A DNA stretch of 64,000 nucleotides from Variovorax beijingensis (GTDB lineage Bacteria > Pseudomonadota > Gammaproteobacteria > Burkholderiales > Burkholderiaceae_C): contig NZ_RXFQ01000012.1 in the NCBI RefSeq assembly GCF_003951285.1, positions 124,001 through 188,000 of the forward strand. The letters run 5' to 3'. The notes beneath the pieces are model-generated. The model had not been told where the DNA came from, searched no databases, and saw only the letters and a list, made by a program, of their open reading frames with translations. A program made the translations under genes and the position numbers. Shown here in pieces: positions 50,580 to 58,937 of the stretch; position 1 is the stretch's first letter; every line of letters begins with the position of its first letter.

Positions 50580-51599
50580 ATGGCTCGCACCATCGGCGCC
50601 GCGACGACCGGCATCACCCGCCGCCAGGCCTGCATCTTTTCCGCGGGCTGCCCACTCTGGCTTGCGAACCGCAATGCCGTGGCCGCCGAAACCTATCCGG
50701 ACCATCCGCTGCACCTGGTCGTGCCGTTCACGCCCGGCGGCTCCACCGACGTGCTGGCGCGCGGCATCGGGCAGGAGCTCGGCCGTGCTTGGAACCAGGC
50801 CGTGGTGATCGACAACGTGCCCGGCGCGGGCGGCTCCGTCGGCGCGGAGAAGGTCGCGAAGGCGCCCGCGGACGGCTACACGCTGCTGATGGGGCACATC
50901 GGCACGCTGGCCATCAACCCGTCTCTTTACCCGAAGCTCGGCTACCACCCGCTGCGCAGCTTCGCGCCCGTGGCATGGGTCGCGCGCGTGCCGAACGTGC
51001 TCGTGGTCCATGCGTCGGTGCCGGCACGCACGCTGGCCGAACTGATCGCGCTGGCCAAGGCCAGGCCCGGCCAGCTGGCCTACGGCTCGGGCGGCAACGG
51101 CAGTGCGGCGCACATCGCGATGGAATATCTCAAGCTGCAGACCGGCGCCTCGCTGCTGCACATTCCCTACCGCGGCACCGCGCCGGCCGTGAACGACCTG
51201 CTGGCGGGCCAGTTGCAGGCACTTTTCACCGGCACGCCCGCGCTGCTGCCGCACATCAAGGCCGGCAAGCTGCGCGCGCTCGCGGTGTCGAGCCCGCGCC
51301 GCATCGCGTCGCTGCCCGAGGTGCCCACAGTGGCCGAGAGCGGCGTGGCCGGCACCAGGGATTTCGAAGCCGACCAGTGGTACGGCGTGGTCGCGCCGGC
51401 TGCAACGCCCGCACCGATCGTCGCGATGATCAACCAGCAGATCAACCGCTCGCTCGACTCGGCGGAAGTCAGGGCGCGCCTGGCGGCCGAGGGTGCCGAG
51501 GCCACGCCCGCCACGCCGCAGGCCTTCGGCCAGCTGATCGCGAGCGAGATCGTGCGCTGGCAGCGCGTGATCAAGGCGGCCCGCATCACCGTCGATTGA
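50580..51599 (+). CDS. Bug/TctC-family receptor in the 4-oxalomesaconate cluster
   Basis: 339 aa. N-terminus with twin Arg (GITRRQACIFSAGCPLWLAN) suggests export, possibly Tat. Mature region starts YPDHPLHLVVPFTPGGSTDV and NQAVVIDNVPGAGGSVGAEK; C-terminal PEVPTVAESGVAGTRDFEAD. It lies between the aldolase and the DUF1932 dehydrogenase, so it is likely the receptor for an aromatic or dicarboxylic acid of this pathway. Confidence 0.9.
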   Translation: MARTIGAATTGITRRQACIFSAGCPLWLANRNAVAAETYPDHPLHLVVPFTPGGSTDVLARGIGQELGRAWNQAVVIDNVPGAGGSVGAEKVAKAPADGYTLLMGHIGTLAINPSLYPKLGYHPLRSFAPVAWVARVPNVLVVHASVPARTLAELIALAKARPGQLAYGSGGNGSAAHIAMEYLKLQTGASLLHIPYRGTAPAVNDLLAGQLQALFTGTPALLPHIKAGKLRALAVSSPRRIASLPEVPTVAESGVAGTRDFEADQWYGVVAPAATPAPIVAMINQQINRSLDSAEVRARLAAEGAEATPATPQAFGQLIASEIVRWQRVIKAARITVD

Positions 51600-51618
51600 A
51601 CAGCAAGGAGACACGCAC

Positions 51619-52524
51619 ATGGGCATCACACTGGGCATCGTCGGCTGCGGCGAAGTGGGCGGCATCTTCGGCCGCGGCCTGCTGCACGAGGCAGGCATCG
51701 AGGCGGTCTGGGTCTGGGACCTGAAATTCGCCGACCCCGACAGCGGCGCGGCGGCGCGGACCGCCGCCGAAGCCGACGGCCTGCGCGTCGCCTCGGGCAT
51801 GCAGGCGCTGTGCGCCGCGGCCGATCTGCTGATCTCGGCCGTGACCGCATCCAGCACCTTCGCGGTGGCCGAGGAGGCGGCGCGCCATGCGCGTGCCGGC
51901 ACGCGCTTTCTCGATCTCAATTCGGCCTCGCCCGGCACCAAGCAGCGGGCCGGCGCCATGCTCGAGGCCGCAGGCGTCGGCTATGTGGAAGCCGGCGTGA
52001 TGACCTCGGTGCCGCCCTACGGCATCCGCGTGCCCATGCTGCTGGGCGGCGCGCAGGCCGAGGCGCTGGCGGCCACGCTGCGCGCATGGGGCATGGACGC
52101 GCGCGCCGTGAGCGAGCAACTCGGCGTGGCCTCGGCCATCAAGATGAGCCGCAGCATCATGATCAAGGGGCTGGAGGCGCTGGTGATCGAAAGCTACGCC
52201 GCGGCGCGGCGCTACGGCGTCGAGGCGCATGTGCTGCCCACGCTCTCGGAGACCTTTCCGCAGATCGACTGGGAGCGCCAGGGCGCCTACTTCTTCAGCC
52301 GCGTCGTGCAGCATGGCAAGCGGCGCGCGGAAGAAATGCGCGAAGCGGCGCAGACCGTTCGCGAGACCGGCTTCGAGCCGTTCATGGCGGCGGCCATTGC
52401 AGCCAAGCAGGACTGGGTGGCACAGCAGGCGCGCACCGGCCTCTTCGACGGACTGGACGCCAAGAGCCCGTGGCAGCACTACGCCGACCGCCTGATCGGC
52501 AGAGGGCAGGGCGGCGAGAAATGA
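51619..52524 (+). CDS. NAD(P)-binding DUF1932 dehydrogenase
   Basis: 301 aa. N-terminal Rossmann domain (LGIVGCGEVGGIFGRGLLHE at about 5-24; FLDLNSASPGTKQRAGAML), C-terminal helical DUF1932 domain with KMSRSIMIKGLEALVIESYA near 177-196 and LSETFPQIDWERQGAYFFSR. It resembles 6-phosphogluconate/hydroxyisobutyrate dehydrogenases. In this cluster it could reduce or isomerise an oxo-dicarboxylate, but no assigned step of the known pathway needs it. Its stop overlaps the next gene's start by 4 nt. Confidence 0.86.
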   Translation: MGITLGIVGCGEVGGIFGRGLLHEAGIEAVWVWDLKFADPDSGAAARTAAEADGLRVASGMQALCAAADLLISAVTASSTFAVAEEAARHARAGTRFLDLNSASPGTKQRAGAMLEAAGVGYVEAGVMTSVPPYGIRVPMLLGGAQAEALAATLRAWGMDARAVSEQLGVASAIKMSRSIMIKGLEALVIESYAAARRYGVEAHVLPTLSETFPQIDWERQGAYFFSRVVQHGKRRAEEMREAAQTVRETGFEPFMAAAIAAKQDWVAQQARTGLFDGLDAKSPWQHYADRLIGRGQGGEK

Positions 52525-53213
52525 CGGCGCCCGCGATCCGTGGCCTCTGCTCGATGGCGACCCGGGGCTTGCTGGAGGAGCTTGCGGCAGCCCATTCGCA
52601 GCGCAGCGGCGTGCCGGCCGCCTTCCTGGCGATCGGCGGTGTCGAGGCGGCGCGGCGCGTGGGCGCGGGCGAGCCCTTCGACGTGGTGGTGCTGGCCTCG
52701 GACGCGATCGACGCGCTCGTCGCACAGGGCAGGCTCGATGCCGCCGGCAAGGTCGACCTGGTCCGTTCGGGCGTGGCCGTGGCGGTGCGCGCGGGCGCGG
52801 TGCGGCCCGATATTTCCACCGAGGACGCGCTGCGCAGCGCGGTGCGGGCCGCCTCCGGCATCGCGTATTCGACCGGGCCGAGCGGCGTCGCCTTGATGGC
52901 ATTGTTCGAGCGCTGGGGCATCGCCGGCGAGATCCGCGGCCGCCTGGTGCAGGCGCCGCCCGGCGTGCCGGTCGGCGCGCTGCTTGCACGCGGCGATGCC
53001 GCGCTGGGGTTCCAGCAATGGAGCGAGCTGATCGGCGTCGGAGGCATCGACCTGGTCGGCCCCTTGCCGCCGGAGGTCCAGATCACCACGGTCTTTTCCG
53101 CGGCGCCGGTGGTCGGCTGCGCGCAACCGGCCGCGGTGCGCGCGCTGCTCGACTTCATGCGTTCGGCGGACAGCGCCGAGGCCAAGCGCCGCCATGGCAT
53201 GGCGCCGGCCTGA
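52521..53213 (+). CDS. Leaderless periplasmic-binding-like (ModA/type II) protein
   Basis: 230 aa. It has the type II binding-protein fold of molybdate/extracellular solute receptors: AIRGLCSMATRGLLEELAAA, RRVGAGEPFDVVVLASDAID, ASGIAYSTGPSGVALMALFE, PGVPVGALLARGDAALGFQQ. It has no signal peptide; the first hydrophobic stretch is only a short beta strand, so it is probably cytosolic. Its start overlaps the DUF1932 stop by 4 nt (ATGA), suggesting co-translation or complex. Homologues of this kind appear beside 4,5-cleavage genes and may be an enzyme, for example a tautomerase, rather than a transporter. Function not known. Confidence 0.75.
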   Translation: MTAPAIRGLCSMATRGLLEELAAAHSQRSGVPAAFLAIGGVEAARRVGAGEPFDVVVLASDAIDALVAQGRLDAAGKVDLVRSGVAVAVRAGAVRPDISTEDALRSAVRAASGIAYSTGPSGVALMALFERWGIAGEIRGRLVQAPPGVPVGALLARGDAALGFQQWSELIGVGGIDLVGPLPPEVQITTVFSAAPVVGCAQPAAVRALLDFMRSADSAEAKRRHGMAPA

Positions 53214-53231
53214 GGCGTGTACGGCGGGGGC

Positions 53232-53639
53232 TCAGCCGCGCCCCTGGATCATCTTCCACCCGTTCCCCGACGGATCGCGAAAGCCCGCGTCCACGGTGCC
53301 GTAGCGCTCCACCGGCTCCTGCGTGAACTCCACGCCCAGGCCGCGCATGCGCTCATAGGCGGCGCGGCAGTCGTCCACCCGCAAGACGAGCGGCGGCATC
53401 GCGCCCTTGGCCACGATGGCGCGCACGGCCTGCGCCGTGGCCGCATCGAGTACCGGCGGCCCGGGCCTGAACAGGCCGAGCTGGAACGACGGCTGCTCGG
53501 GGTGCTGCACCGTGAGCCAGCGATAGTCGCCGTTTCCCACGTCCGTGTGGACGCGGAAGCCGAGCTTCTCTACATAGAACGCCAGCGCCTCGTCCTGATC
53601 GTGCACATACAGACCGGCGACTTCAATGCCCTGATTCAT
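53232..53639 (-). CDS. VOC-family (glyoxalase/bleomycin resistance-like) protein
   Basis: 135 aa. Two-repeat VOC fold: GIEVAGLYVHDQDEALAFYV and EKLGFRVHTDVGNGDYRWLT in the first half; PPLVLRVDDCRAAYERMRGL and DPSGNGWKMIQGRG at the end, with Glu/His-type metal ligand positions likely. It could be a dioxygenase or lyase; no substrate visible. Its start overlaps the AraC gene's stop by 4 nt, so they form a two-gene operon. Confidence 0.85.
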   Translation of the reverse strand: MNQGIEVAGLYVHDQDEALAFYVEKLGFRVHTDVGNGDYRWLTVQHPEQPSFQLGLFRPGPPVLDAATAQAVRAIVAKGAMPPLVLRVDDCRAAYERMRGLGVEFTQEPVERYGTVDAGFRDPSGNGWKMIQGRG

Positions 53640-54127
53640 GGGATCTCCTGTTGTTGGGGCTTGTTTGTACCGTCTGCGGCCAGGCGCCGCTTCTCCGAAA
53701 CTGCGGTCGTGAGATGGGGCCGGCGCGCGGCATTGGCGATGCAGGCGGGCACCCGGCCGAGTTCATGCGGCGTAGCCTTGCCGCGCGCGCGGATCGCGCT
53801 CGGGCTGCTGCCGGTGATGTCGCGGAAGGTGCGCCCGAAGGTGCCGAGGCTGGCCCAGCCCGTCTCGAAGGCGATGTCGGTGATCGGCCGGTCGGTCTCG
53901 CGCAGCAGCGCCATCGCGCGCTCGATGCGGCGCGTGAGCAGGTACCGGTGCGGCGGGGTGCCGAAGGCCTGCTTGAACGATCGCGCGAAGTGCGCCCCCG
54001 ACACGCCGCTCACCTGCGCCAGCCGCTCGACGGGCCACTCCTCGTGCGATGCGGCGTCCATCCGGTCCTTGGCGCGCAGCAGCCGCCGCAGCAGTGCGGG
54101 ATCCTGGTTGATCGGGTTGATGGCCAT
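53636..54127 (-). CDS. AraC-family regulator, short (HTH only)
   Basis: 163 aa with only the AraC DNA-binding domain: VERLAQVSGVSGAHFARSFK at about 34-53, then TPPHRYLLTRRIERAMALLR, FETGWASLGTFGRTFRDITG. No effector domain. I chose ATG 54127 (MAINPINQDPALLRRLL) over the track opening 52 codons upstream. The next gene on the same strand is the VOC gene; the short AraC plus VOC pair is common, with the VOC protein as target. Confidence 0.85.
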   Translation of the reverse strand: MAINPINQDPALLRRLLRAKDRMDAASHEEWPVERLAQVSGVSGAHFARSFKQAFGTPPHRYLLTRRIERAMALLRETDRPITDIAFETGWASLGTFGRTFRDITGSSPSAIRARGKATPHELGRVPACIANAARRPHLTTAVSEKRRLAADGTNKPQQQEIP

Positions 54128-54224
54128 CGCAAAATTATCGGGGACGCGCGTGTGGCGACTGGAGGCGATATCCTGCCGGGGATCGCAACAGGCGTTCGTA
54201 TCTGTCCAATCCAGGAGACCCAGG

Positions 54225-54704
54225 ATGATCAGCAAGAACACGATTTGTCTCTGGTACGACGGCACCGCCCTGGAAGCCGCCAAGTTCTATACCGAGACCT
54301 TCCCCGACAGTGCGGTGGGCGCCGTCCATCGCGCGCCCGGCGACTATCCCTCGGGCAAGGAGGGCGATGTGCTGACGGTCGAGTTCACGGTGATGGGCAT
54401 CCCCTGCCTTGGCCTGAACGGGGGGCCGGCGTTCAAGCACAGCGAGGCCTTCTCGTTCCAGGTTGCGACCGACGACCAGGCCGAAACGGACCGCTTGTGG
54501 AACGCGGTCATCGGCAACGGCGGCCAGGCGAGCGCATGCGGCTGGTGCAAGGACAAGTGGGGCCTGTCGTGGCAGATCACGCCGCGCGCCCTGACGGCCG
54601 CAATCACCGATCCCGACCCGGCGGCAGCCAAGCGCGCGTTCGAAGCCATGATGGAGATGACAAAGATCGACATCGCCGCGATCGAAGCGGCCCGGCGCGG
54701 CTGA
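54225..54704 (+). CDS. VOC/PhnB-family protein (3-demethylubiquinone-9 3-methyltransferase-like)
   Basis: 159 aa. Pattern of PhnB-like VOC proteins: KNTICLWYDGTALEAAKFYT, ETFPDSAVGAVHRAPGDYPS, CLGLNGGPAFKHSEAFSFQV, and CGWCKDKWGLSWQITPRAL. The old methyltransferase name is misleading; these are small VOC proteins. ATG 54225 with GGAGACCCAGG upstream. First of a plus-strand set of small detoxification-type genes (VOC, GST). Divergent from the AraC gene at 54127, so a possible target of it. Confidence 0.85.
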   Translation: MISKNTICLWYDGTALEAAKFYTETFPDSAVGAVHRAPGDYPSGKEGDVLTVEFTVMGIPCLGLNGGPAFKHSEAFSFQVATDDQAETDRLWNAVIGNGGQASACGWCKDKWGLSWQITPRALTAAITDPDPAAAKRAFEAMMEMTKIDIAAIEAARRG

Positions 54705-54757
54705 CGCGTTCGCACGCCTGCCTCGGCTTCGGCTTCACTGCAGCAATTGGAGAAACC

Positions 54758-55129
54758 ATGCAGCTTCGCACCGCGCGCATTTTTGTTGGGGACTTGCCGG
54801 GAGCCTCCCGCTTCTATGGAGAAATACTCGGCCTGCCTCTCAAGGCCGACGGAAGCAGGCAGGGATACTGCGTCTTCGACGCGGGCCCGATGAGCCTGGT
54901 GGTCGAGCATGTCGACGAAAGTGCTCCGGCGCCGGACCAGGCGCTCATCGGGCGCTTTACGGGGCTGTCCTTCGATGTCGCGGACGTCCAGTCGAAATTC
55001 AGCCAGCTTGCCGCACTCGGCGTTGCATTCACCGGCCCGCCTGAGCGACAGGACTGGGGCGGCCTCCTTGCGACGTTTCGCGACCCTGCCGGCAACGAGC
55101 TTCAGCTGGTGCAGCAGCCCGTGCGATAG
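54758..55129 (+). CDS. VOC-family (bleomycin resistance/glyoxalase-like) protein
   Basis: 123 aa. Starts LRTARIFVGDLPGASRFYGE and ILGLPLKADGSRQGYCVFDA; second repeat LIGRFTGLSFDVADVQSKFS and TGPPERQDWGGLLATFRDPA. Typical one-domain VOC protein with metal ligand sites not decidable by eye. ATG 54758 with GGAGAAACC upstream. Lies 53 bp after the PhnB-like gene, likely the same operon. Confidence 0.85.
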   Translation: MQLRTARIFVGDLPGASRFYGEILGLPLKADGSRQGYCVFDAGPMSLVVEHVDESAPAPDQALIGRFTGLSFDVADVQSKFSQLAALGVAFTGPPERQDWGGLLATFRDPAGNELQLVQQPVR

Positions 55130-55220
55130 CTCGATCGCCGGTGGGGCGGCCGACACGGGGCCAGAGCACGCTCTGCTGACAAGTCAATTCAACACAGTGG
55201 CGGCCAGAGGCCACCCAACC

Positions 55221-55898
55221 ATGATCACCCTGCACCACTGCGTCAGCGCACGCTCGTTCCGCCCTCTCTGGATGCTCGAAGAGATCGGGCTCTCCTACGA
55301 GCTCAGGATGCTGCCCTTTCCGCCGCGCGTGCTGTCGCGGCCGTACCTCGAGGTCAACCCGCTCGGCACGGTGCCGATGCTGACCGACGGCGCCATGCGA
55401 ATGACCGAATCGGCCGCGATCTGCCAGTACCTGGCGGCGCGATTCTCGGCGGGCCAGCTGGATGTAGGCCGCGGCGAGCCTGACTTCGGTCCGTACCTCA
55501 ACTACCTCCATTTCGGCGAGGCAACCTTGACCTTTCCTCAGACACTCGTGTTGCGGTATGCGCACTTCGAGCTGGCGGAGCGAAAGCAGCCACAGGTGGC
55601 CGACGACTATGCCAAGTGGTTCCTGGCGCGCCTGCGAACGCTGGAGCCGCTGCTCGCCGGGCGCGACCACCTCTGCGCGGGGCGCTTCACCGCAGCGGAC
55701 GTGTCGGTCGGCTATGCACTGCTGCTGGCCGAGCACCTGGGACTGGCCGAGCGCTTCACGCCCTCGGTGACGGCCTACTGGGAGCGTCTGCAGGCGCGAC
55801 CGGGCTTCAAGGCCGCAATGGCTGTGCAATCGCGAGCGGCCGAGGCGCAGGGTGTCTCCTCGACCCCGGCGCCCGACATCAGGCCCGACAGGCCTTGA
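55221..55898 (+). CDS. Glutathione S-transferase family protein
   Basis: 225 aa. N-terminal thioredoxin-like half (MITLHHCVSARSFRPLWMLE, then VNPLGTVPMLTDGAMRMTES with the cis-Pro) and C-terminal helical half from about 85. Catalytic Ser/Cys region near CVSARS. It follows the VOC genes on the same strand with a gap of about 90 bp. Substrate not known. Its 3' end overlaps the reading frame of a decayed minus-strand VOC gene. Confidence 0.87.
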   Translation: MITLHHCVSARSFRPLWMLEEIGLSYELRMLPFPPRVLSRPYLEVNPLGTVPMLTDGAMRMTESAAICQYLAARFSAGQLDVGRGEPDFGPYLNYLHFGEATLTFPQTLVLRYAHFELAERKQPQVADDYAKWFLARLRTLEPLLAGRDHLCAGRFTAADVSVGYALLLAEHLGLAERFTPSVTAYWERLQARPGFKAAMAVQSRAAEAQGVSSTPAPDIRPDRP

Positions 55899-55924
55899 CG
55901 GGTGGCCGCGGCCCGAAGCGCCTG

Positions 55925-56210
55925 CGCAGCGTCAGCCCCTGGCAGCAGTTGCGGGTTGTAGATCGCCTCCCACAGGTGACCGTCCGGGTCCATGAAATAG
56001 CCGGCATAGCCGCCGTAGAAGGTGTCGGCCGCGGTTTTCACCACCGTGGCTCGAGCGCGGCCACACGGCCAGCTTGAGCCCGTCCTACAGATCGAAGAAG
56101 GCGACGGCGCCGTTCTCGAACTCCCTGCCCACGATGCCCTCGGTAGGCAGGCCGAGCCCGTCGCGATAGAAGGCGACAGCTCTCGCCTCAGCCCCCTGCG
56201 CGCTTTGATG
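55925..56210 (-). pseudogene. Decayed VOC-family gene with in-frame TAG and internal deletion
   Basis: On the minus strand: RAVAFYRDGLGLPTEGIVGR, then EFENGAVAFFDL, TAG at 56085-56087 (expected Gln), DGLKLAVWPR, then a break at about 56050 with loss of frame and of about 30 residues, and ATVVKTAADTFYGGYAGYFM, DPDGHLWEAIYNPQLLPGAD in another frame. The order is that of a full VOC protein. 43 bp at 55932-55974 are identical to the 3' part of the VOC gene at the window end, so the two are recent copies. Ends are approximate. Confidence 0.78.
55932..55974 (-). repeat. 43-bp sequence repeated exactly at 63958-64000
   Basis: Codes for the EAIYNPQLLPGA part of a VOC protein in both copies. Identity may extend past the window edge at 64000. 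Confidence 0.9.
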
Positions 56211-56257
56211 CGCCAAAGATGGCGCACTGACCGGCCGGTATTCTTTATGCGTGCCAT

Positions 56258-56562
56258 GTTGGGCGCCGCGGCAGACGCCTTGAAGCAGGGAACCGAATGC
56301 GCTGGGAATTAATACGAAGAATTTCTACAGGCCCCATTTGGCAATTGCGCCCGCACTTATGGAGTTGGCAGGACGCCCCGCAATTCCTCTAAACCCGTCT
56401 GCGAATTACGTTTCTCTACTTTCAAAGCCTCAACCTGCTAGGAAATGTGCAGTTCTTCACCAAATCAGCTTGCAGATTGTTAACAAAGGTCAGGAATTGT
56501 TTTCCAATCGGGAGGAGTAAGCAGAATTCCGCTCACTTTTTGAAACACTTGGAGGTGAGCTT
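56258..56562 (+). promoter_or_regulatory. AT-richer leader region of the trimeric adhesin gene
   Basis: About 300 bp without a gene and visibly lower in GC than the flanks, notably at 56390-56530. It ends with the strong GGAGGTGA ribosome binding site at about 56551-56558 ahead of GTG 56563. Several TTG/TAAT-like boxes are possible, but I cannot choose one promoter. Confidence 0.4.
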
Positions 56563-58917
56563 GTGAATGAATCCTGTCGATCTTTGGAGCGCGAAGCCCT
56601 TGACATTGAGGTGAGCAAGTCAACGGCGGCCCGCGTTCCTGGCAAGAAATTTCGCGCCAGACGTTCAACGCTGGCCGCTTGTGTCGTCGTATTGGCGGGC
56701 ACGGCGCAGGCGCAAGTCAAGATCGGCGACAACCCGCTGAGCATCAATCCCGGCTCTGCGCTCGAAGTCGAAAGCACCAATCGCGGCGTCCTCATCACAC
56801 GCATCGCGTTGACCGACCGCAACACCTGGGGTCTCAATGGAAATCAGCCTGTCGACGGCATGATTGTCTACAACACGACGGCGACAACCGGGGCCAATGG
56901 CCTGCAGGAAGGTCTGGCTGTCTGGAAGAACGGCCAATGGATCAGCGCGGACGAAACGCCGTACTTCCATACCAATTCGACCCTTGTCGGCAATTCGACC
57001 CTGGCAAATTCGGGCGCCACCGGCGCGAATTCCGTCGCTGTCGGCCCCAATGCGTTGGCCTCGGGCGCCAACACGGTGGCGGCCGGTCTTGGTGCCACTG
57101 CGGCTACGCCCAATAGTGTGGCGCTCGGGGCCAATGCCAACGCAAGCAATGGCGGCCTCGTGGCCATCGGGCCCGGTGCACGGTCGCTGGCGCAGAACAC
57201 GATTGCGATTGGCGGAACAGCTACCACCCGGCTGGGCATCGCCATCGGCTTTGCGTCGACTTCAGCCGGCAACGGTGCCGTCGCGATCGGCGACGCCACG
57301 ACCTCGAATGCGTTCTCTACCGTCGCGCTGGGCCAGAGCGCCGTGGCCACGAACGACTATGCCATCAGCATGGGACGGCTGGCGAACGCGAGCAACGTGC
57401 GCGCGACGTCCTTGGGCGCGAACTCGGCGGCGTCGGGTATCGCTGCGACGGCCCTCGGATCGATGAGCGCCGCCACCGGCAACTACGCAACCGCCACCGG
57501 TGGACGGGTGTACCTGCTCAATGGTGCCCCGCTGGACAGCACGTATACCCCCAACGCCGGGTTCGCAACGGCCTTTGACAGTTTCGTAGACACGCAGGCA
57601 ACGGGCATTCTGGCGACGGCCAACGGGTCAGGAGCGAGAGCCACTGCGGACCGGAGCTTGGCGTTGGGTGCATTGAGCCAGGCAAGCCAGGCCGGCGCGG
57701 TGGCGTTGGGCGCGGATTCTGTCTCCGACCGCGTGATTGCCCCCACGACGGGCACCATTCCCGCCGGCAGCTCCCTCATCGAATACAACACCACCGACCG
57801 GACGCTCCTCGGTGCGGTTTCCGTCGGCAATGCGACCAGCTACCGCCAGATCACCAATGTGGCCGACGGGACACAGGCGCAGGATGCCGTCACGATCCGG
57901 CAGCTGTCCAGCGCGCTGCAGTCCTTTGCCGTCACGCCTGCGAAGTACTTCCACGCCAACTCAAGCGCCGCGGATTCTCTCGCCATCGGCACCGAATCGG
58001 TGGCCGTGGGCCCCCAGACGGTGGTCAACGGCAACAACGGCGTGGGCATCGGCAATGGTGCCGTGGTGCAGCAGAGCGCGCCTGGCGGCATCGCCATCGG
58101 CCAGGGTGCCACCTCGCACATGGCGGATTCCATTGCACTGGGCACCCAGTCCTCGGCTGCAGCTGTCCAAGGCGTGGCCATCGGCGCAGGCACCAGTGTC
58201 ACCCAGGCCGGGGGCGTTGCGCTTGGCGCCGGCTCGGTCGCTTCGACAGCCGCTGGCGTGGCCGGCTATGTGCCGCCGACAGCCACCGACTCGCAACGCC
58301 TCGCGATCGGTGCCACCACCAGTACGCTGGCTGCGGTGTCGGTCGGCGATGCTGCCAACGGCCAGTTTCGCCAGATTACCGGCGTGGCCGCGGGCGCGGC
58401 CGACAGCGATGCGGTGAACGTTTCACAACTGAGGGCGGTGCAGGGCACGGTGGCCGTGATCGACCAGTCGACAGTCAAGTACGACACCAATGCCGACGGC
58501 ACGACCAACTACAACAGCGTGACCATGGGCGGCGCCAATTCGACCAGCCCGGTGGCGATCCACAACGTCGCCAACGGCGTTGCACCCAACGACGCAGTCA
58601 ATGTGAACCAGCTCAACGGCGCGGTCGGGGGCATCAACAACCGCATCAATGCACTGGACGACAAGGTCAATGCCAATACCAAGATGCTCTCGGGCGGTAT
58701 CGCAGCTTCAGCCGCGATGGCGGTGGTTACACCGGTGGAGCCGGGCCTCTACCACGTGAGCGGCGCCGTGGCCGGCTACAACGGCCAGGCCGGCATCGGC
58801 TTCAACCTGCTCAAGCGTTCCGAGAACGGACAGACCACCCTGCACGCCGGCGTGGGCTGGGGTTCGGGTGGCAGCAAGGCCATCGTGCGCGTGGGCTTTG
58901 GGTTCTCGTTCGATTGA
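56563..58917 (+). CDS. YadA-type trimeric autotransporter adhesin with an unusual N-terminal module
   Basis: 784 aa, GTG start with GGAGGTGA upstream. A basic leader and hydrophobic segment (about 35-50, TLAACVVVLAGTAQA) form the signal. Residues 51-128 are a module (SINPGSALEVESTNRGVLIT, then VDGMIVYNTTATTGANGLQE, WKNGQWI) known mainly from Bacteroidetes surface proteins. From about 140 head repeats with AxNSVAVGPNA/SVALGANA follow, then neck/stalk motifs (RQITGVAAGAADSDAVNVSQ), and the YadA anchor from about 720 to the end (AGIGFNLLKRSENGQTTLHA; VRVGFGFSFD). Type Vc secretion; surface adhesion or biofilm. Followed by an OmpA lipoprotein gene 20 bp later. Confidence 0.87.
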   Translation: MNESCRSLEREALDIEVSKSTAARVPGKKFRARRSTLAACVVVLAGTAQAQVKIGDNPLSINPGSALEVESTNRGVLITRIALTDRNTWGLNGNQPVDGMIVYNTTATTGANGLQEGLAVWKNGQWISADETPYFHTNSTLVGNSTLANSGATGANSVAVGPNALASGANTVAAGLGATAATPNSVALGANANASNGGLVAIGPGARSLAQNTIAIGGTATTRLGIAIGFASTSAGNGAVAIGDATTSNAFSTVALGQSAVATNDYAISMGRLANASNVRATSLGANSAASGIAATALGSMSAATGNYATATGGRVYLLNGAPLDSTYTPNAGFATAFDSFVDTQATGILATANGSGARATADRSLALGALSQASQAGAVALGADSVSDRVIAPTTGTIPAGSSLIEYNTTDRTLLGAVSVGNATSYRQITNVADGTQAQDAVTIRQLSSALQSFAVTPAKYFHANSSAADSLAIGTESVAVGPQTVVNGNNGVGIGNGAVVQQSAPGGIAIGQGATSHMADSIALGTQSSAAAVQGVAIGAGTSVTQAGGVALGAGSVASTAAGVAGYVPPTATDSQRLAIGATTSTLAAVSVGDAANGQFRQITGVAAGAADSDAVNVSQLRAVQGTVAVIDQSTVKYDTNADGTTNYNSVTMGGANSTSPVAIHNVANGVAPNDAVNVNQLNGAVGGINNRINALDDKVNANTKMLSGGIAASAAMAVVTPVEPGLYHVSGAVAGYNGQAGIGFNLLKRSENGQTTLHAGVGWGSGGSKAIVRVGFGFSFD

Positions 58918-58937
58918 CCGGCAGAGGAGAAACATTC

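Noticed and set aside
8674..51599. Five Bug receptor genes considered as recombination repeats
   Set aside because: They share only short family motifs at protein level; no long identical DNA was seen between them.
57000..58700. Repetitive DNA in the adhesin gene considered as a CRISPR or satellite
   Set aside because: The repetition is of degenerate protein motifs (head repeats), without exact DNA units or spacers.
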